In this document: one piece after another, positions 23,301 to 33,220 of the stretch | Layout: each line of letters opens with the position of its first letter | Position numbering within the stretch: the stretch's first letter is position 1 | Source: Glandiceps talaboti | Lineage: Eukaryota > Hemichordata > Enteropneusta > Spengelidae | Direction of reading: 5' to 3' | DNA: 64,000 nucleotides | NCBI RefSeq assembly: GCF_964340395.1 | Contig: NC_135557.1 | Span: 7,415,709 to 7,479,708, forward strand | Made by a program: the position numbers and the translations under genes | The notes under the pieces: model-generated | What the model was told of the DNA's origin: nothing | The model's database searches: none | The model's input: only the letters and a program-made list of their open reading frames with translations

Positions 23301-24800
23301 CTCGTGTCAATCCTACGCTACGATCAAGTTTATCGTAATAATTATGTGCTTTCAAAACGTAAATGCATACATTACGTTACATATATCCTTGGATGACATG
23401 AGTTTGATACGTAGAAGTCCTTTTATTTTAATTTGATACATTTTATTCTATTTAAAAATCACGTAGATTATCGATGTAGCAGCCGGCAAGCTTAAGCTTA
23501 CTTCCGATTTTCCGTCGAGCTCAGATCTCCGAACTTACACAACCCGAGAAAATATGATTAAAATGACGGCACAAAAGTCGTATTCAGACAATTCTACTTA
23601 CGTTTTAAACTAAATTCGATATAACATGTACATCGCAAGGTTATAACCGATAATTGTGGTTGAGAAACCACACAACAGTATGACCGATACCATACATATG
23701 GTAAGCTTGACCTCGCGACAGGTCACGCGATTATGTAATTTGCATAGCCATCGGGGGCCATTTTTTAATACGCGATGAAGAATATAGTGCGATGAAATGA
23801 TGCAGTATTCGTAAAATACGATTTAAAATTTTAGAAAAATACGGGGAAATAGTTATGTGATAAATATATAATTCCATGAAATCAATGTTAGTTTTACGTC
23901 ATAATGCTCCTCGTATGATTCCGCGGACTACAAATTCTCGCCTACCGGCTCGAATTTGTATTAGTCCGCGGAATCATACTCGGAGCATTATGACGTAAAA
24001 CTAACATTGATTTCATGGGATTAATATAAATATGCGATATGTATGGGGTATTTTACAATCCACAAGTCCGAAATCAATGTTAATTAACACCATATGCTGT
24101 GAAAAATGTAACGAAAGTAAATATGTATGCTTGAATTTGAGATCAAAACAGGGATCACCTCTATGCCGGAAATTGCGCAGTGGTTTATTTCTGTTGCCCA
24201 CAGTTTGACAGGATTATGTTATGTGAAATGAACATTGGTCTTTGCTTGCCATAAACCTTACAATGATTCTGAGTGAGAAAAAAATGTCATTTCATGCTTT
24301 CATTAATTCAAGGAGTACAGAGTTATGTACCGTGTATCTAAGTTATGATTTGAAAAGTTGTATCTCAGCTCGTTTTATAGTCAGTAGCCACATTTAGCAT
24401 ATGACGGCATACGAATATATTGGTTACTGGTTAACATTCTGTCACATCAATATATCATTGTATGTAATGATGGTTTATCATAAAGTTCATACAGTTATTT
24501 ATTATTCGTTTTATGTTCATTGTGGAGAAGAAGTACTACCTAAGACAAATTGTACACTTTACACTAATGCTTCTATACTTGCCAGGCTGAACAAAAGTTG
24601 TAGTCATATTTTATGATATATAATAATACCGTTGATTTTCTTTTCACATACAGGCTATTATCGTTGCCCATGGGATGTCACTTGCGTTCTTTCTCTTGAA
24701 AAAACCACTGGAAGTCGACAATGATGAAGAATTCCGACAGATGTTGACCCCTCCAGCAGAGGAGGCAGATGGAATAGCTGACGTGCAGTTTCCTGTATAG
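18927..24800 (+). CDS. Polycystin-1-like protein lacking the channel half
   Basis: Exons are 18927(?)-19215, 19331-19446, 19996-20229, 21147-21320, 21620-21789, 22531-23179 and 24654-24800; the phases agree and give about 592 residues to TAG at 24798-24800. The order is a GAIN-like region (WNEYHRTWQSEGC), a GPS (MCHFNHLTTF, likely cleavage HL/T) and a first helix VMIVIIIGFLVYIISVFW. A PLAT domain follows (YWYGITVYTGFHPRAGTKC to FMDRIEITDL), then FTRVQRLSCITSML and about four further helices. Polycystin-1 proteins normally have 11 helices, the last six forming the channel-like domain; here the gene stops after roughly helix five. The start is uncertain: an in-frame TAA precedes the ATG at 18927 and no signal peptide is visible, so upstream exons are probably missing. 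The donor after 19215 (GTTAAT) is weak. Confidence 0.8.
19996..20229 (+). CDS. GPS and first membrane helix exon of the polycystin-like gene
   Basis: This exon encodes the end of the GAIN domain with the autoproteolysis motif MCHFNHLTTF. The usual C-x-C pair is reduced to one Cys, the second position being Phe. After a spacer (DFGNVFSTDLTLYN) comes one hydrophobic helix and a basic stop-transfer WMRKKDKQD. The donor after 20229 (GTAAGA) is preferred over GTGAAT after 20223; both keep frame. Confidence 0.75.
20300..20368. repeat. AT microsatellite in polycystin intron
   Basis: Pure (AT)n run of about 55 bp. Confidence 0.95.
20625..20815. repeat. 42-bp minisatellite in polycystin intron
   Basis: About 4.5 units of a 42-bp repeat built on CATATCCATCACTGTGCATG and TTGCATTCTGTCATATG, with alternating sub-variants (TGTGCATG and TGTGAATG). 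More diverged copies run on to about 20895. Frames on both strands are open because 42 is a multiple of three. Confidence 0.85.
21147..21789 (+). CDS. PLAT domain exons
   Basis: Exons 21147-21320 and 21620-21789 hold a complete PLAT/LH2 beta sandwich: TVYTGFHPRAGTKCKIAL, GENGISRRILLDS, RLQVTLCKSNG and WFMDRIEITDL. In polycystins this cytoplasmic domain after the first helix binds lipid and partner proteins. The following exon starts with KKYDFLCYGWFGKDN, the usual F-x-C-x-x-W end of the unit. Confidence 0.85.
21790..22530. other. Polycystin intron, 741 bp, no feature seen
   Basis: AT-rich intron, nothing recognised. Confidence 0.6.
22531..24800 (+). CDS. Multi-helix exons and stop of the polycystin-like gene
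   Basis: Exon 22531-23179 carries FTRVQRLSCITSML and hydrophobic segments around LFLTMLVSAMFYN, LGTLYIAFISCLINIPPAI, CLILGWSLVITSILLSNFF and LVSQLTSCALSAFLIDPLK. Exon 24654-24800 adds AIIVAHGMSLAFFLLKKPL, an acidic tail (EVDNDEEFRQ) and a stop. In longer polycystin-1 proteins the same tail leads to a long loop and then the six-helix channel module. The 1.5-kb intron between these exons holds a strong hairpin at 23873-24018. Confidence 0.8.
23873..24018. repeat. Long hairpin (foldback element) in polycystin intron
   Basis: Left arm 23873-23940 and right arm 23950-24018 are reverse complements over about 65 nt with few mismatches. Both contain ATCAATGTTAGTTTTACGTC, ATAATGCTC and GATTCCGCGGACT (read in their own direction). 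The loop is about 9 nt. This is a MITE-like palindrome; its transcript would fold into a hairpin. Confidence 0.85.
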
Positions 24801-25850
24801 GATTCAGAAATAAATGCCGGAAAACGAGATCATGCACAACAAATCAGAAATTAAACTTGACGATGGCACGCTAGATTATAAGTACAGTAAACGTCCTATA
24901 AACTGGTAAAAACCTCATATTTATTTATTGACCTAGCGTTCTGCAAAAAATAGAGTTTCTAGTGTTGATATGTTTTTTTTTATCAATCGTGACTAATATA
25001 CGAAGTTACACTGGTGCACTTTCCCACATTCGACAAAGTGGTCAGAAAACCTGGATTACTTTTAATTGATCAAGAAGTGATATCGTAACTGCACACTCGT
25101 AATTTTATCCATTACCTAGATTTGAATATTTGTAATTTTATCATATCTACTGTTTTTACTCATTTGAGGTTTGTGGCTCCGAGTGAATGCCGAGCACTGA
25201 GTAAATCTGCACAAACAGAATGCACAATGTGTTATAAACATACGTTACCGAAAACTATTGTTGTTAGGGATTCTGAAATCCAGAAATGCACAAATAACTG
25301 TCACAGAGAAAGCTATTTTGACAACCATTACAAACATGCATTGGAAATAGGTCACAGGAATAAACGCACTGGCACACCCATAAAAAAGGTGGAAAAAATT
25401 GACAAGTTGATGTGGTATTAATTAATAACTAGAATTTTAATTATATGGTACTCATCCTCTATTCAAAGAATCACTTCACAGTGTCGTATAGTTTGGGATA
25501 ATGCAGCACGTTTTGAATTTCATAATTTCAAGATGACGATACATGTAGAATTGAAAACAAAACATTTAGAAATACGTATTAATATTTGTGTGTGTTAAAG
25601 TTCATATGTATATGTCACTTTAAATTCCAGTAATGTCAACATTAATATTTACTTGTGGTTGTTTTAGTCATAATGGTAATTGATATGTTTCATTGTCAAT
25701 TGTACTTGAATTAAGTGTTTTTGAACAATATGAGATGGTTTGATTTTCCTAAATTTCAATTAAATATAATATAATATAACAGTATATATCGACACTATTT
25801 AATAGATATTTACACAAAATACAAACACAAACATCTAGTTCTCGACGAAG
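24801..25850. other. 3' flank of the polycystin-like gene
   Basis: An AATAAA at about 24810, directly after the stop, could serve as polyadenylation signal. A plus-strand ORF at 25122-25421 (99 codons, several Cys) has no domain I recognise; its end (GTPIKKVEKIDKL) faintly resembles DTPVKKYRIDSL at 27500-27545. I do not call it a gene. Confidence 0.4.
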
Positions 25851-26089
25851 TAGCCATGTAAGTGATCAATGTAGGCAGATATTCCAGTAATACATAATAT
25901 TAGGGTCGATGAAACATTAATGATTTACGCTTTTGTAGTTGACCCGAGACTGGACAGTATTGATCTATGAAGGGTAATTTACAAGATTGAGTATTGGCAG
26001 CTGATTGAACACAGTCATTTCAGAAGACCTTTATTATACAACAAAGTGTGGTTTTAGCAAACGATTTAAAAGAAACACCTTTTAAAGTT

Positions 26090-26190
26090 TGATATATAAT
26101 GTGAAATATAATTAATAGCACATATTGTATGAGATATATTTAATAGCACCTATTAGATGAGAGATATTTAATAGCCCCTATTATATATGA
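26090..26190. repeat. Short tandem repeat, about 30-bp unit
   Basis: Three imperfect copies of a unit containing ATTTAATAGCACCTATT and GAGATA in AT-rich DNA. Confidence 0.6.
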
Positions 26191-26263
26191 CATCTTTGTT
26201 ATGGGACTGAGTACTGTTGGTTTAAGATGTGTGTTATCATATACCTATGCTCAGATCAGTCGT

Positions 26264-26346
26264 TCTTGATGACGTTTAACGTGAAATATCACTTTCTGAT
26301 ATTTGACGTTAAACGTCATGATATTCACATTAAACGTCATCAAAAA
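26264..26346. repeat. Three-armed inverted repeat
   Basis: GATGACGTTTAACGTGAAAT on the left pairs with two successive right arms, GACGTTAAACGTCATG and CACATTAAACGTCATCAA, so either can close a hairpin. No coding content. Confidence 0.7.
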
Positions 26347-26906
26347 CGGCGGTCAATGTTATCTCATATGACCACAAAATTTAGACTATTTTAGGGAAAT
26401 TCTGACGAAAATATCCATATACCAAATACTCAAATGACACTATTTGGGTTCATACTTTAAATTACAAATTCACAACCTCATTGTACAGGTACGTTCATTT
26501 CATAAGGGTATCACCGACTGTAGTAGGCCATCATTCACTTTACGCTACACTGTACCACACTATGAAAAATACACTGCTGTACGAAAGTTACGAGTGTGAG
26601 CGCAGGGGACCATTTACTTTTATTATATAACATATTGAAGCATTTTCTGATTTTTTTTTAGAGAACCATCTCTACAACCGAAGTTATATTTCGAAATAAT
26701 GACAATAATGACATTTTACTCTAAAATCTGATGAAAATTGATGATCAACCGAAATAGGTTGACAGGGTCAATAGAACGTGCATGTGAACGTCTCCTGGCC
26801 TTAGAGTGCAGGAATCTCTGCAGGCCGCGGCCGTTACATAGTATATTTGTTTTAATTTTACGTGTACTTTCATTGATTGAATGGGCATAGGCATATGATA
26901 AATCGG

Positions 26907-27101
26907 TTATTACCCGACATCACCTCTTCATTCGTTGTATCACCGTTCGTACCGTTTCGGCAATATAATATAATATAATATAATATAAATATAATATAAT
27001 ATAATATAATATAATATAATATAATATAACATGACGTGTCACAATGCCAAAACGGTACTCATGGCGATACGACGAACGAAGAGGTAATATCGGGTAATAA
27101 T
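26907..27101. mobile_element. MITE with about 55-bp inverted ends and an ATAAT repeat core
   Basis: Left arm starts TTATTACCCGACATCACCTC and includes CATTCGTTGTATC and TACCGTTTCGGCA. The right arm is its reverse complement with about one change per 8 bases, ending GAGGTAATATCGGGTAATAA. The core is (TATAA)n at about 26963-27028. It is non-coding and probably non-autonomous. Confidence 0.75.
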
Positions 27102-27139
27102 CTCATTTTATTCACAGCACTTTGTCATTAGTCAAATGA

Positions 27140-27262
27140 CTGTTTGTTATGAAGTGGTTTGTAACCTATCTATTGTGATTGGTCTGCGATTGAACTGTCA
27201 TTTTATATTACCTATCCAATAAAAAAGTACCAAAAGTGTGTATGCCATGACTGTTTACATTA

Positions 27263-27311
<49 letters not shown>

Positions 27312-27560
27312 CGTTGCTGCTGCTGCTGCTGCTGCAGCTGCTGCTGTGTAGAAAGATGAGAAGTGTTTGTTTTTATATGTGTGTTGGTGATGGTAAACGA
27401 ACACCATTGTAATGTTACTGTTCCGATTCAGAAATATATATGTAACCTTTGTTTAATTGGTATGAGAAATCATCAACAGACTGAAGTCCAAATTACGTCA
27501 GAGAAAGACACGCCAGTAAAGAAATATAGAATTGATTCATTAATATTGTGAACGACGAGC
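27140..27560. repeat. Direct duplication, copy A
   Basis: Shares an ordered set of blocks with 28440-28910: CATTTTATATTACCTATCCA/ATAAAAAAGTAC, a TTG-rich stretch, TGTGTTGGTGATGGTAAAC, GATTCAGAAATATATAT, AATTGGTATGAGAAATCATC and GACTGAAGTCCAAATTACGT. Copy A contains an open frame (62 codons from 27363) that is interrupted in copy B, so coding is doubtful. A (TTG)n(CTG)n microsatellite lies at about 27268-27347. Confidence 0.7.
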
Positions 27561-28439
27561 AATCTATGTCGCAATACAAAACATAAAACTATACACACAG
27601 TAAACCTATAATTGTATATCTAGATGTAAGTCATGCAAGGTTGGGTGGAGTATTTTTTCCGTTTTCTTTTTCTACTGCTAAAAATCTGTCAAATCTGCGA
27701 CTGAATCACTTGATGTCATTAACCAGAACACAATGAATTTGTACTCAAAACCTGCCGTGTAATAATAATAAGCGACGATCTCTGTAAACGAATGTGTATG
27801 AAGTATATTTAGAACGTTTAGGTGTGTGTGTGTGTGTGGTTGTAAGGTGATAATCCCCCCCCCCCATACACTGTCCTTTATGGCCAAATGTCGGCGAAAT
27901 ATGTCAGAAAATTAATAACTTGTCAAACCTTTAAAACTTTATACTTTGATTAATTCAAAAAGTGGGTATATATTGAAAGAGTGAGTTTTGACCACCAATT
28001 ATTATGCTTGATTAAAATTTTGATAAACAAACTTGATATGCATTTCGATGAATATACTGTACATTATATTCTGTTTTCACTTAACCATTTTCTTCCGATC
28101 TGGTGATTACTTTAGATTTTAATATGGGTGATAAATTTATAATTATATATATATATATTGTTTATTCATTGAAGTTTTATTTACAATTAAACTATATATC
28201 TAAAATTTTGAATTTATTACCGATATTCGAATTACATATTTTTACCACGATATGAGCGATTTTATTGGTTAACAAACTGTGATATATATCCTCTCGATAT
28301 GCATTTTAATGTTGACAACCGTGCCATTATACAATCTTACACCATACTACAAATGTTCTCTTTAGAATTTACTCAGTGTACACCTATATACATGTATGTA
28401 TATTGGTATGCAGTACATGCTACACATATGTATGTTTTG
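27561..28439. other. Noncoding AT-rich DNA between the duplicated blocks
   Basis: Contains a short GT microsatellite and a C run at about 27825-27865. No gene recognised. Confidence 0.5.
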
Positions 28440-28910
28440 GGTCATGAAATGTCCCCATGCTTTTTACTCTGAGATTGGTACAAGACTCAGTCATTGGCAA
28501 AGTATAATATTTTATATTCTGTCATTTTACATCACCTATTCAATAAAAAATTACACCACAATTATTTGTATGAGTAACATTTTGTTGTTTTTGTCGTTGT
28601 TTATTTTATTTTTTGTTTGTTACTTATAAAGGAGAAAAATGAGAATAGTCGGTGGATGTGGTAGAGGTGAATGAGAGAGATTATTTGGTTGTTTTTAATT
28701 TGTGTGTTAGTGATTGTAAACAAATACCATAATGTAATTCATTGTAATTTTATTGTATTTTGTTCTGATTCAGAAATATATATCATATATATCCTTTGTT
28801 AAATTGGTATGGGAAATCATCAACGGACAGACTGAAGTCCAAATTACATCAGTTAAAAACACGTCATTAAGAAAATACAGAATTGATTAATGGACATTAG
28901 GGAAAGAGTA
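28440..28910. repeat. Direct duplication, copy B
   Basis: Second copy of the block at 27140-27560, clearly diverged by small insertions, in the same orientation about 1.3 kb downstream. Best-preserved parts are GATTCAGAAATATATATC and CAGACTGAAGTCCAAATTAC. The nature of the unit is unknown. Confidence 0.7.
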
Positions 28911-29329
28911 ATATTTACAACAGGGAGACTAGAGACGTATGTGCACACACGCATACGTATATTCGAGTAATTCACAAAGCCTGTGCTCTGCACCTTCAAG
29001 CTCACTGTTTATCGCAACACGAGTAATGTGTGTTTGCTACTGTACATACTAGGACCAGAAACAAATATATCGTCTTGGCTTTATTCCTCAAATTAAACGT
29101 GGACATGTTGGATTCTGTATCAGGTATATAGGACAGAACAAACGCGATGTTGCAAAGCACATGCAGTAATATAACTATAACTATATGTATGGCTGGGATT
29201 GAGAGGATGCATTATCTTATTCCTATGTCTTATCTACTTTGAGAACACATCCAAAGATAGGTAAAAATGTAGGGTTTGTTCGCACGGATATTGTTTTATT
29301 GTGCTTAGACTATGATTAGATGTCGTGTC

Positions 29330-29330
29330 C

Positions 29331-29383
<53 letters not shown>

Positions 29384-29455
29384 GACAGAGACAGACAAAC
29401 TGACACACACTGATATACATACATACATACATACATTCATACATACATACATACA

Positions 29456-29486
<31 letters not shown>

Positions 29487-29487
29487 T
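29330..29487. repeat. CAGA and CATA microsatellite
   Basis: (CAGA)n at about 29333-29400 followed by (CATA)n at about 29416-29485. Confidence 0.95.
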
Positions 29488-29499
29488 TAGTTATACTTA

Positions 29500-31170
29500 A
29501 TTTATTCACTGTAATAGTTAAATATAGATGCACAAATCACAAGGCAATGGTACCGCTAACATAAGTTTAACACACTAAAGTAAAAGTCAATACGTACAGA
29601 GGGTCAACCAAAGGCAGATGGCACATATAATATTAACAGTTCAGAACCGGAGTCAAAAACATTGAAAATTTAAATACTTCGGATTTACGACAGTGTATAT
29701 GGATATGTTAATACATTGATAGGGGACATAAATATATACATTATCGTGAGGGGATGATCAGCACGTCAGTAGTAACCCATCACGCAATGATGTAAGGATG
29801 TAAGGGTGCGATAACGTCATCAAGTTTATATCAACACTACAATAGCAGAAACTATTGCTGTCGGTGGTGAAAACAGAATTGTGTGCTTGAGAAATCCATT
29901 TGTCTATACGGTGGAGATGATCGTAAGGATCGTATAGGATTAGTCACTATTTACTGGAATTCTTTCCACCCTCTCACATACGTCCATATACGTCATTTGC
30001 TTCATAACTAGATACTATACTGACATATGGTACTAACACGGAGAACTGTCACTTTGACTCGGACGGGTGAAAGCTTTTCCTGGTTTTAATATCATCTTGA
30101 ATGATAACTAAATCCATGGGTTTTTTATTCTAAAGATGAATGGGCAGATTTAAAGATGGTTGACAACAAATTATATGACATTATCATGCGACCTTCACTC
30201 TTGGTTACAATCAATGAACGTGAAATTATAAGTGCAGCTGAGATGTTGATGTATATGCAGTAACTGTTATACTTTCTGAGTGACCCAAAGGTAAACATCA
30301 CGTACTATGCATACATAAGTACTGGTACAGTCAATTCAGGTTCAGTCAACGAAGGCCACTGTTCTTGTAAAAAGCTGTTCTTTTTTACGTATTTTGTCAG
30401 TGGGTGAACAATTTTTTCCGATCGGTAGCGGGAGGGGACCAAACAAGGAAGAATTGGGGCGGAGAAGTCCTGGTGCAGTGGGAGGAGAAAACAGGGACGC
30501 ATTTTCCTGTACATCAAAATGAATGTTTTGGAAAAGTGGACAGCACAAACTTTTATAAATATTTTTTTTGGCTGTACATTTGATAGGAGGAAACCAATAA
30601 CACAAAGACCACGTGAAAAATAACGGAAAATATAACTACATGAATTAGACACTTACACACAAATATAAATAAAATAAACCCCACCTATTCTAAAATTGAG
30701 CGCAAACAGAACCACACAAAGTTTTTTTGCCTAAGATATATTCTTAATATACTTTCTAAAAAAAATAATTGCAAGGGTGATAGGTAATGAAGTTATGAAT
30801 AGAGAAGTTTGCTACATAGTTCAGGTTGGAAGATATACTATATCAGCATGTCCAGTCTAAACGTACGCATTCGTGATTCATTTTGTATAGGCTGAGTATT
30901 GAAACAAAACAAGAATATAACACATCATCTGCATGGGTCGCGTTGCGATTGGTCAATGCCCTGTCACGTGGTATGCGTAGAACGACCATAGAGTAAGTCC
31001 ATACAGCGAGTATATATTCCATATTTTTTGTTCTATTAAAAGGTTTCGTGCATATGGTATAAGTAGAAGAAGTCTGATTGACAGAATAACTAACGTCAAG
31101 TTGTACAATATTGTGCTGTAATACCAACAGATTTTCATTAAATTTACTAAATGACTCCATTTTATCTTAC
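29500..31170. other. Noncoding, nothing recognised
   Basis: Minus-strand ORFs at 30305-30652 and 30843-31160 lack domains and splice context. The missing N-terminal exons of the desaturase-like sequence downstream are not seen here. Confidence 0.5.
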
Positions 31171-31900
31171 AGACTTGAAATAAAGTCATCGATCAAATCA
31201 CTTATTGTAAACGAAACTACTGGGATGGTCACAGGCGAACAAAGTCATCCCAAAGAGAAATACAATCATGTTGTCATGGCAACAAACTTGATAGGAGTTC
31301 ACAGTATTATGATACAAATCGAATCAAAATATTTCTACAAAGCTTAAAACAATTGTCAACAAGATTTCAGGACTCCATCTGGCTCCTCCGTGTAAAGTAT
31401 TCAGAGCATTGTTTGATAGACAACTGACTGATTCTCCGATTATTCTCGAAACTCCTGACTTCACACCGATCAATGTCATCGCCCAATACCATCTCCTGGA
31501 AGATGAGTTTAAGAATTGGTCTAACGAAACAGGTGGATCGGTCATCGAATTCCACCTCTATACCTGCAAATATGGTGATGTACCTGACGGTAAAGTATGG
31601 AGTATCATTTCGCCAACTGTCAAAGAATATATACCCAGAAATCTTTGAATGGCAGTTCACTATGTTGGCATATCACGTGAATGCCTTCTCTGTAACTTTC
31701 CTTCGTTTGACAGGGGATCACACAAATACCGGCCGTATTCGAATTTCGCTGCAAAGAGCGGATTCCCCAATCTGGCACTAGCAGGTGACTGGCTTCACAC
31801 TGACTATCCTTCCGCGTTAATGGAAAGAGCTGTTTATACTGGTCGGGAAGCTGTCAAACAGATTTTGCTATCACATCACGTGCGCGACAAGCGGCCATGA
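31171..31900 (+). pseudogene. Carotenoid-desaturase-like FAD oxidoreductase, C-terminal part, broken
   Basis: After a good acceptor (TTATCTTACAG ending at 31170) the sequence encodes YNHVVMATNLIGVHSIM, then KISGLHLAPPCKVFRALFDR, NVIAQYHLLEDEFKNWSN, GGSVIEFHLYTCKYGDVPDG and FPNLALAGDWLHTDYPSALM followed by ERAVYTGREAVKQIL. The last block is the FAD-binding C-terminal signature of the phytoene desaturase/amine oxidase family (LAGD..T.YP..ME.A..SGR.AA). The blocks lie in different frames: changes are needed near 31310, near 31625 and near 31695, the last two cancelling. The N-terminal dinucleotide-binding domain is absent. I read it as a pseudogene, but three single-base errors in the assembly would give the same picture. 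Confidence 0.7.
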
Positions 31901-32084
31901 CAGTGACTTCCTCATATGGCCCTGGACTGATATAACAAATTGATGTGTCGTTATCAATAACAGGTGTCAGGGCGTTGATGACTACATTCAAAGTTAGTAT
32001 CGTTTCGGAGAACTTCCATGATCTTGCAATGTACATTTTGGCACGTATGTACATAGGGAGCCCATGAATCATGTTATACAAAAA

Positions 32085-32175
32085 CAGACAGACAGACAAA
32101 CAAACAAACAAACAAACAAACAAACAAACAAACAAACAAACAAACAAACAAACAAACAAACAAACAAACAGACAC
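32085..32175. repeat. CAAA microsatellite
   Basis: (CAAA)n of about 80 bp flanked by CAGA units; a related (GTTT)n stretch follows at about 32300-32325. Confidence 0.95.
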
Positions 32176-33020
32176 AAACAAACAATACAAAGGTAAATAA
32201 ATAAATAAAACAAACATATACACATGGGAGTAATAATATACTATGTTTTTATACTCATCCAAAAAACACCGCCCATGTAATTCATTATTATGCGTATCTG
32301 TGTTTGTTTGTTTGTTTGTTTGTTTCTTTGTGTATTTGTTTGTGTATTTTTTGCACTTGCTTGTTTATTTATAACATGCTTACTGGGCTTCGTGTTGGGT
32401 GTTTACACTACCTTGATTACAGGGTGATTATATCCGCACAGGAAAGATACATCTTGTATCAATTTGTGTAATCTACAATATCGAACAACATCAATTCCTG
32501 AAGAGTTTGCCTGTGTGTCTTAGTAATTAGTCGAAACTGCATGTTGGGAGGTTACCACTTCACTTACTTCTAATGTTACTTTCGGTGAACTTCACGAAAT
32601 CTTTTCTGTAATTTTAATTTAAAAATCCAGTATTGATATTATTTATAACATTAGAACTAGTGTAAGTCAATGTCATCAGCTATGTAATCAATGAATGCAA
32701 ACTAAAACAACCACAATTTATGGCGGAAGTGGCTGGGGAGAAAATGGGGGGGGGGGGCACTAAAAGATTGTGTTTCGAAGATGGGGTATGAACTTGAAAA
32801 TTATGATCTGAAACGGGGGGGGGGGGAGGGATACCGAGCGAAATATATTTTGATCGATGAAATTTTCAAAAAATCAAGGTTGCTGATCGACTTGCCAGGT
32901 ACATTTGAGAAATTTCATACGATTTCGCTGTATTTAGTTTTTAAGACTATGCTTAAGGAGGAAAGTGGATGCCATAAGAATATGAGAGAGGGTGAGAGAT
33001 AAATGCATACACAGTTTCTG
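32176..33020. other. Noncoding, with G runs
   Basis: Two poly-G tracts at about 32746-32757 and 32815-32827. No gene recognised. Confidence 0.5.
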
Positions 33021-33024
33021 CTTG

Positions 33025-33033
33025 TCGCTGTCT

Positions 33034-33066
<33 letters not shown>

Positions 33067-33220
33067 AGACAGTCTTTCTGTATATATCTGTATGTCTGTA
33101 TGTCTGTATGTATGTATGTATGTATGTATGTATGTATGTATGTATGTATGTATGTATGTCTGTCTGTCTGTCTGTCTGTCTCTCTGTCTGTCTCTGTCTG
33201 TCTATCTCTATGTCGTCTAT
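33025..33220. repeat. TCTG and TGTA microsatellite
   Basis: (TCTG)n, (TGTA)n, (TCTG)n in succession; ORFs over it on both strands are artefacts. Confidence 0.95.

Noticed and set aside
30305-30652. Minus-strand ORF of 115 codons
   Set aside because: No domain, no splice partner and ordinary composition; likely chance.
31605-31660. In-frame TGA in the desaturase-like sequence as a selenocysteine codon
   Set aside because: A neighbouring frame encodes IYPEIFEWQFTMLAYHVNAF, which fits the family better across this spot, so a pair of compensating indels explains the stop; no SECIS-like element was evident.
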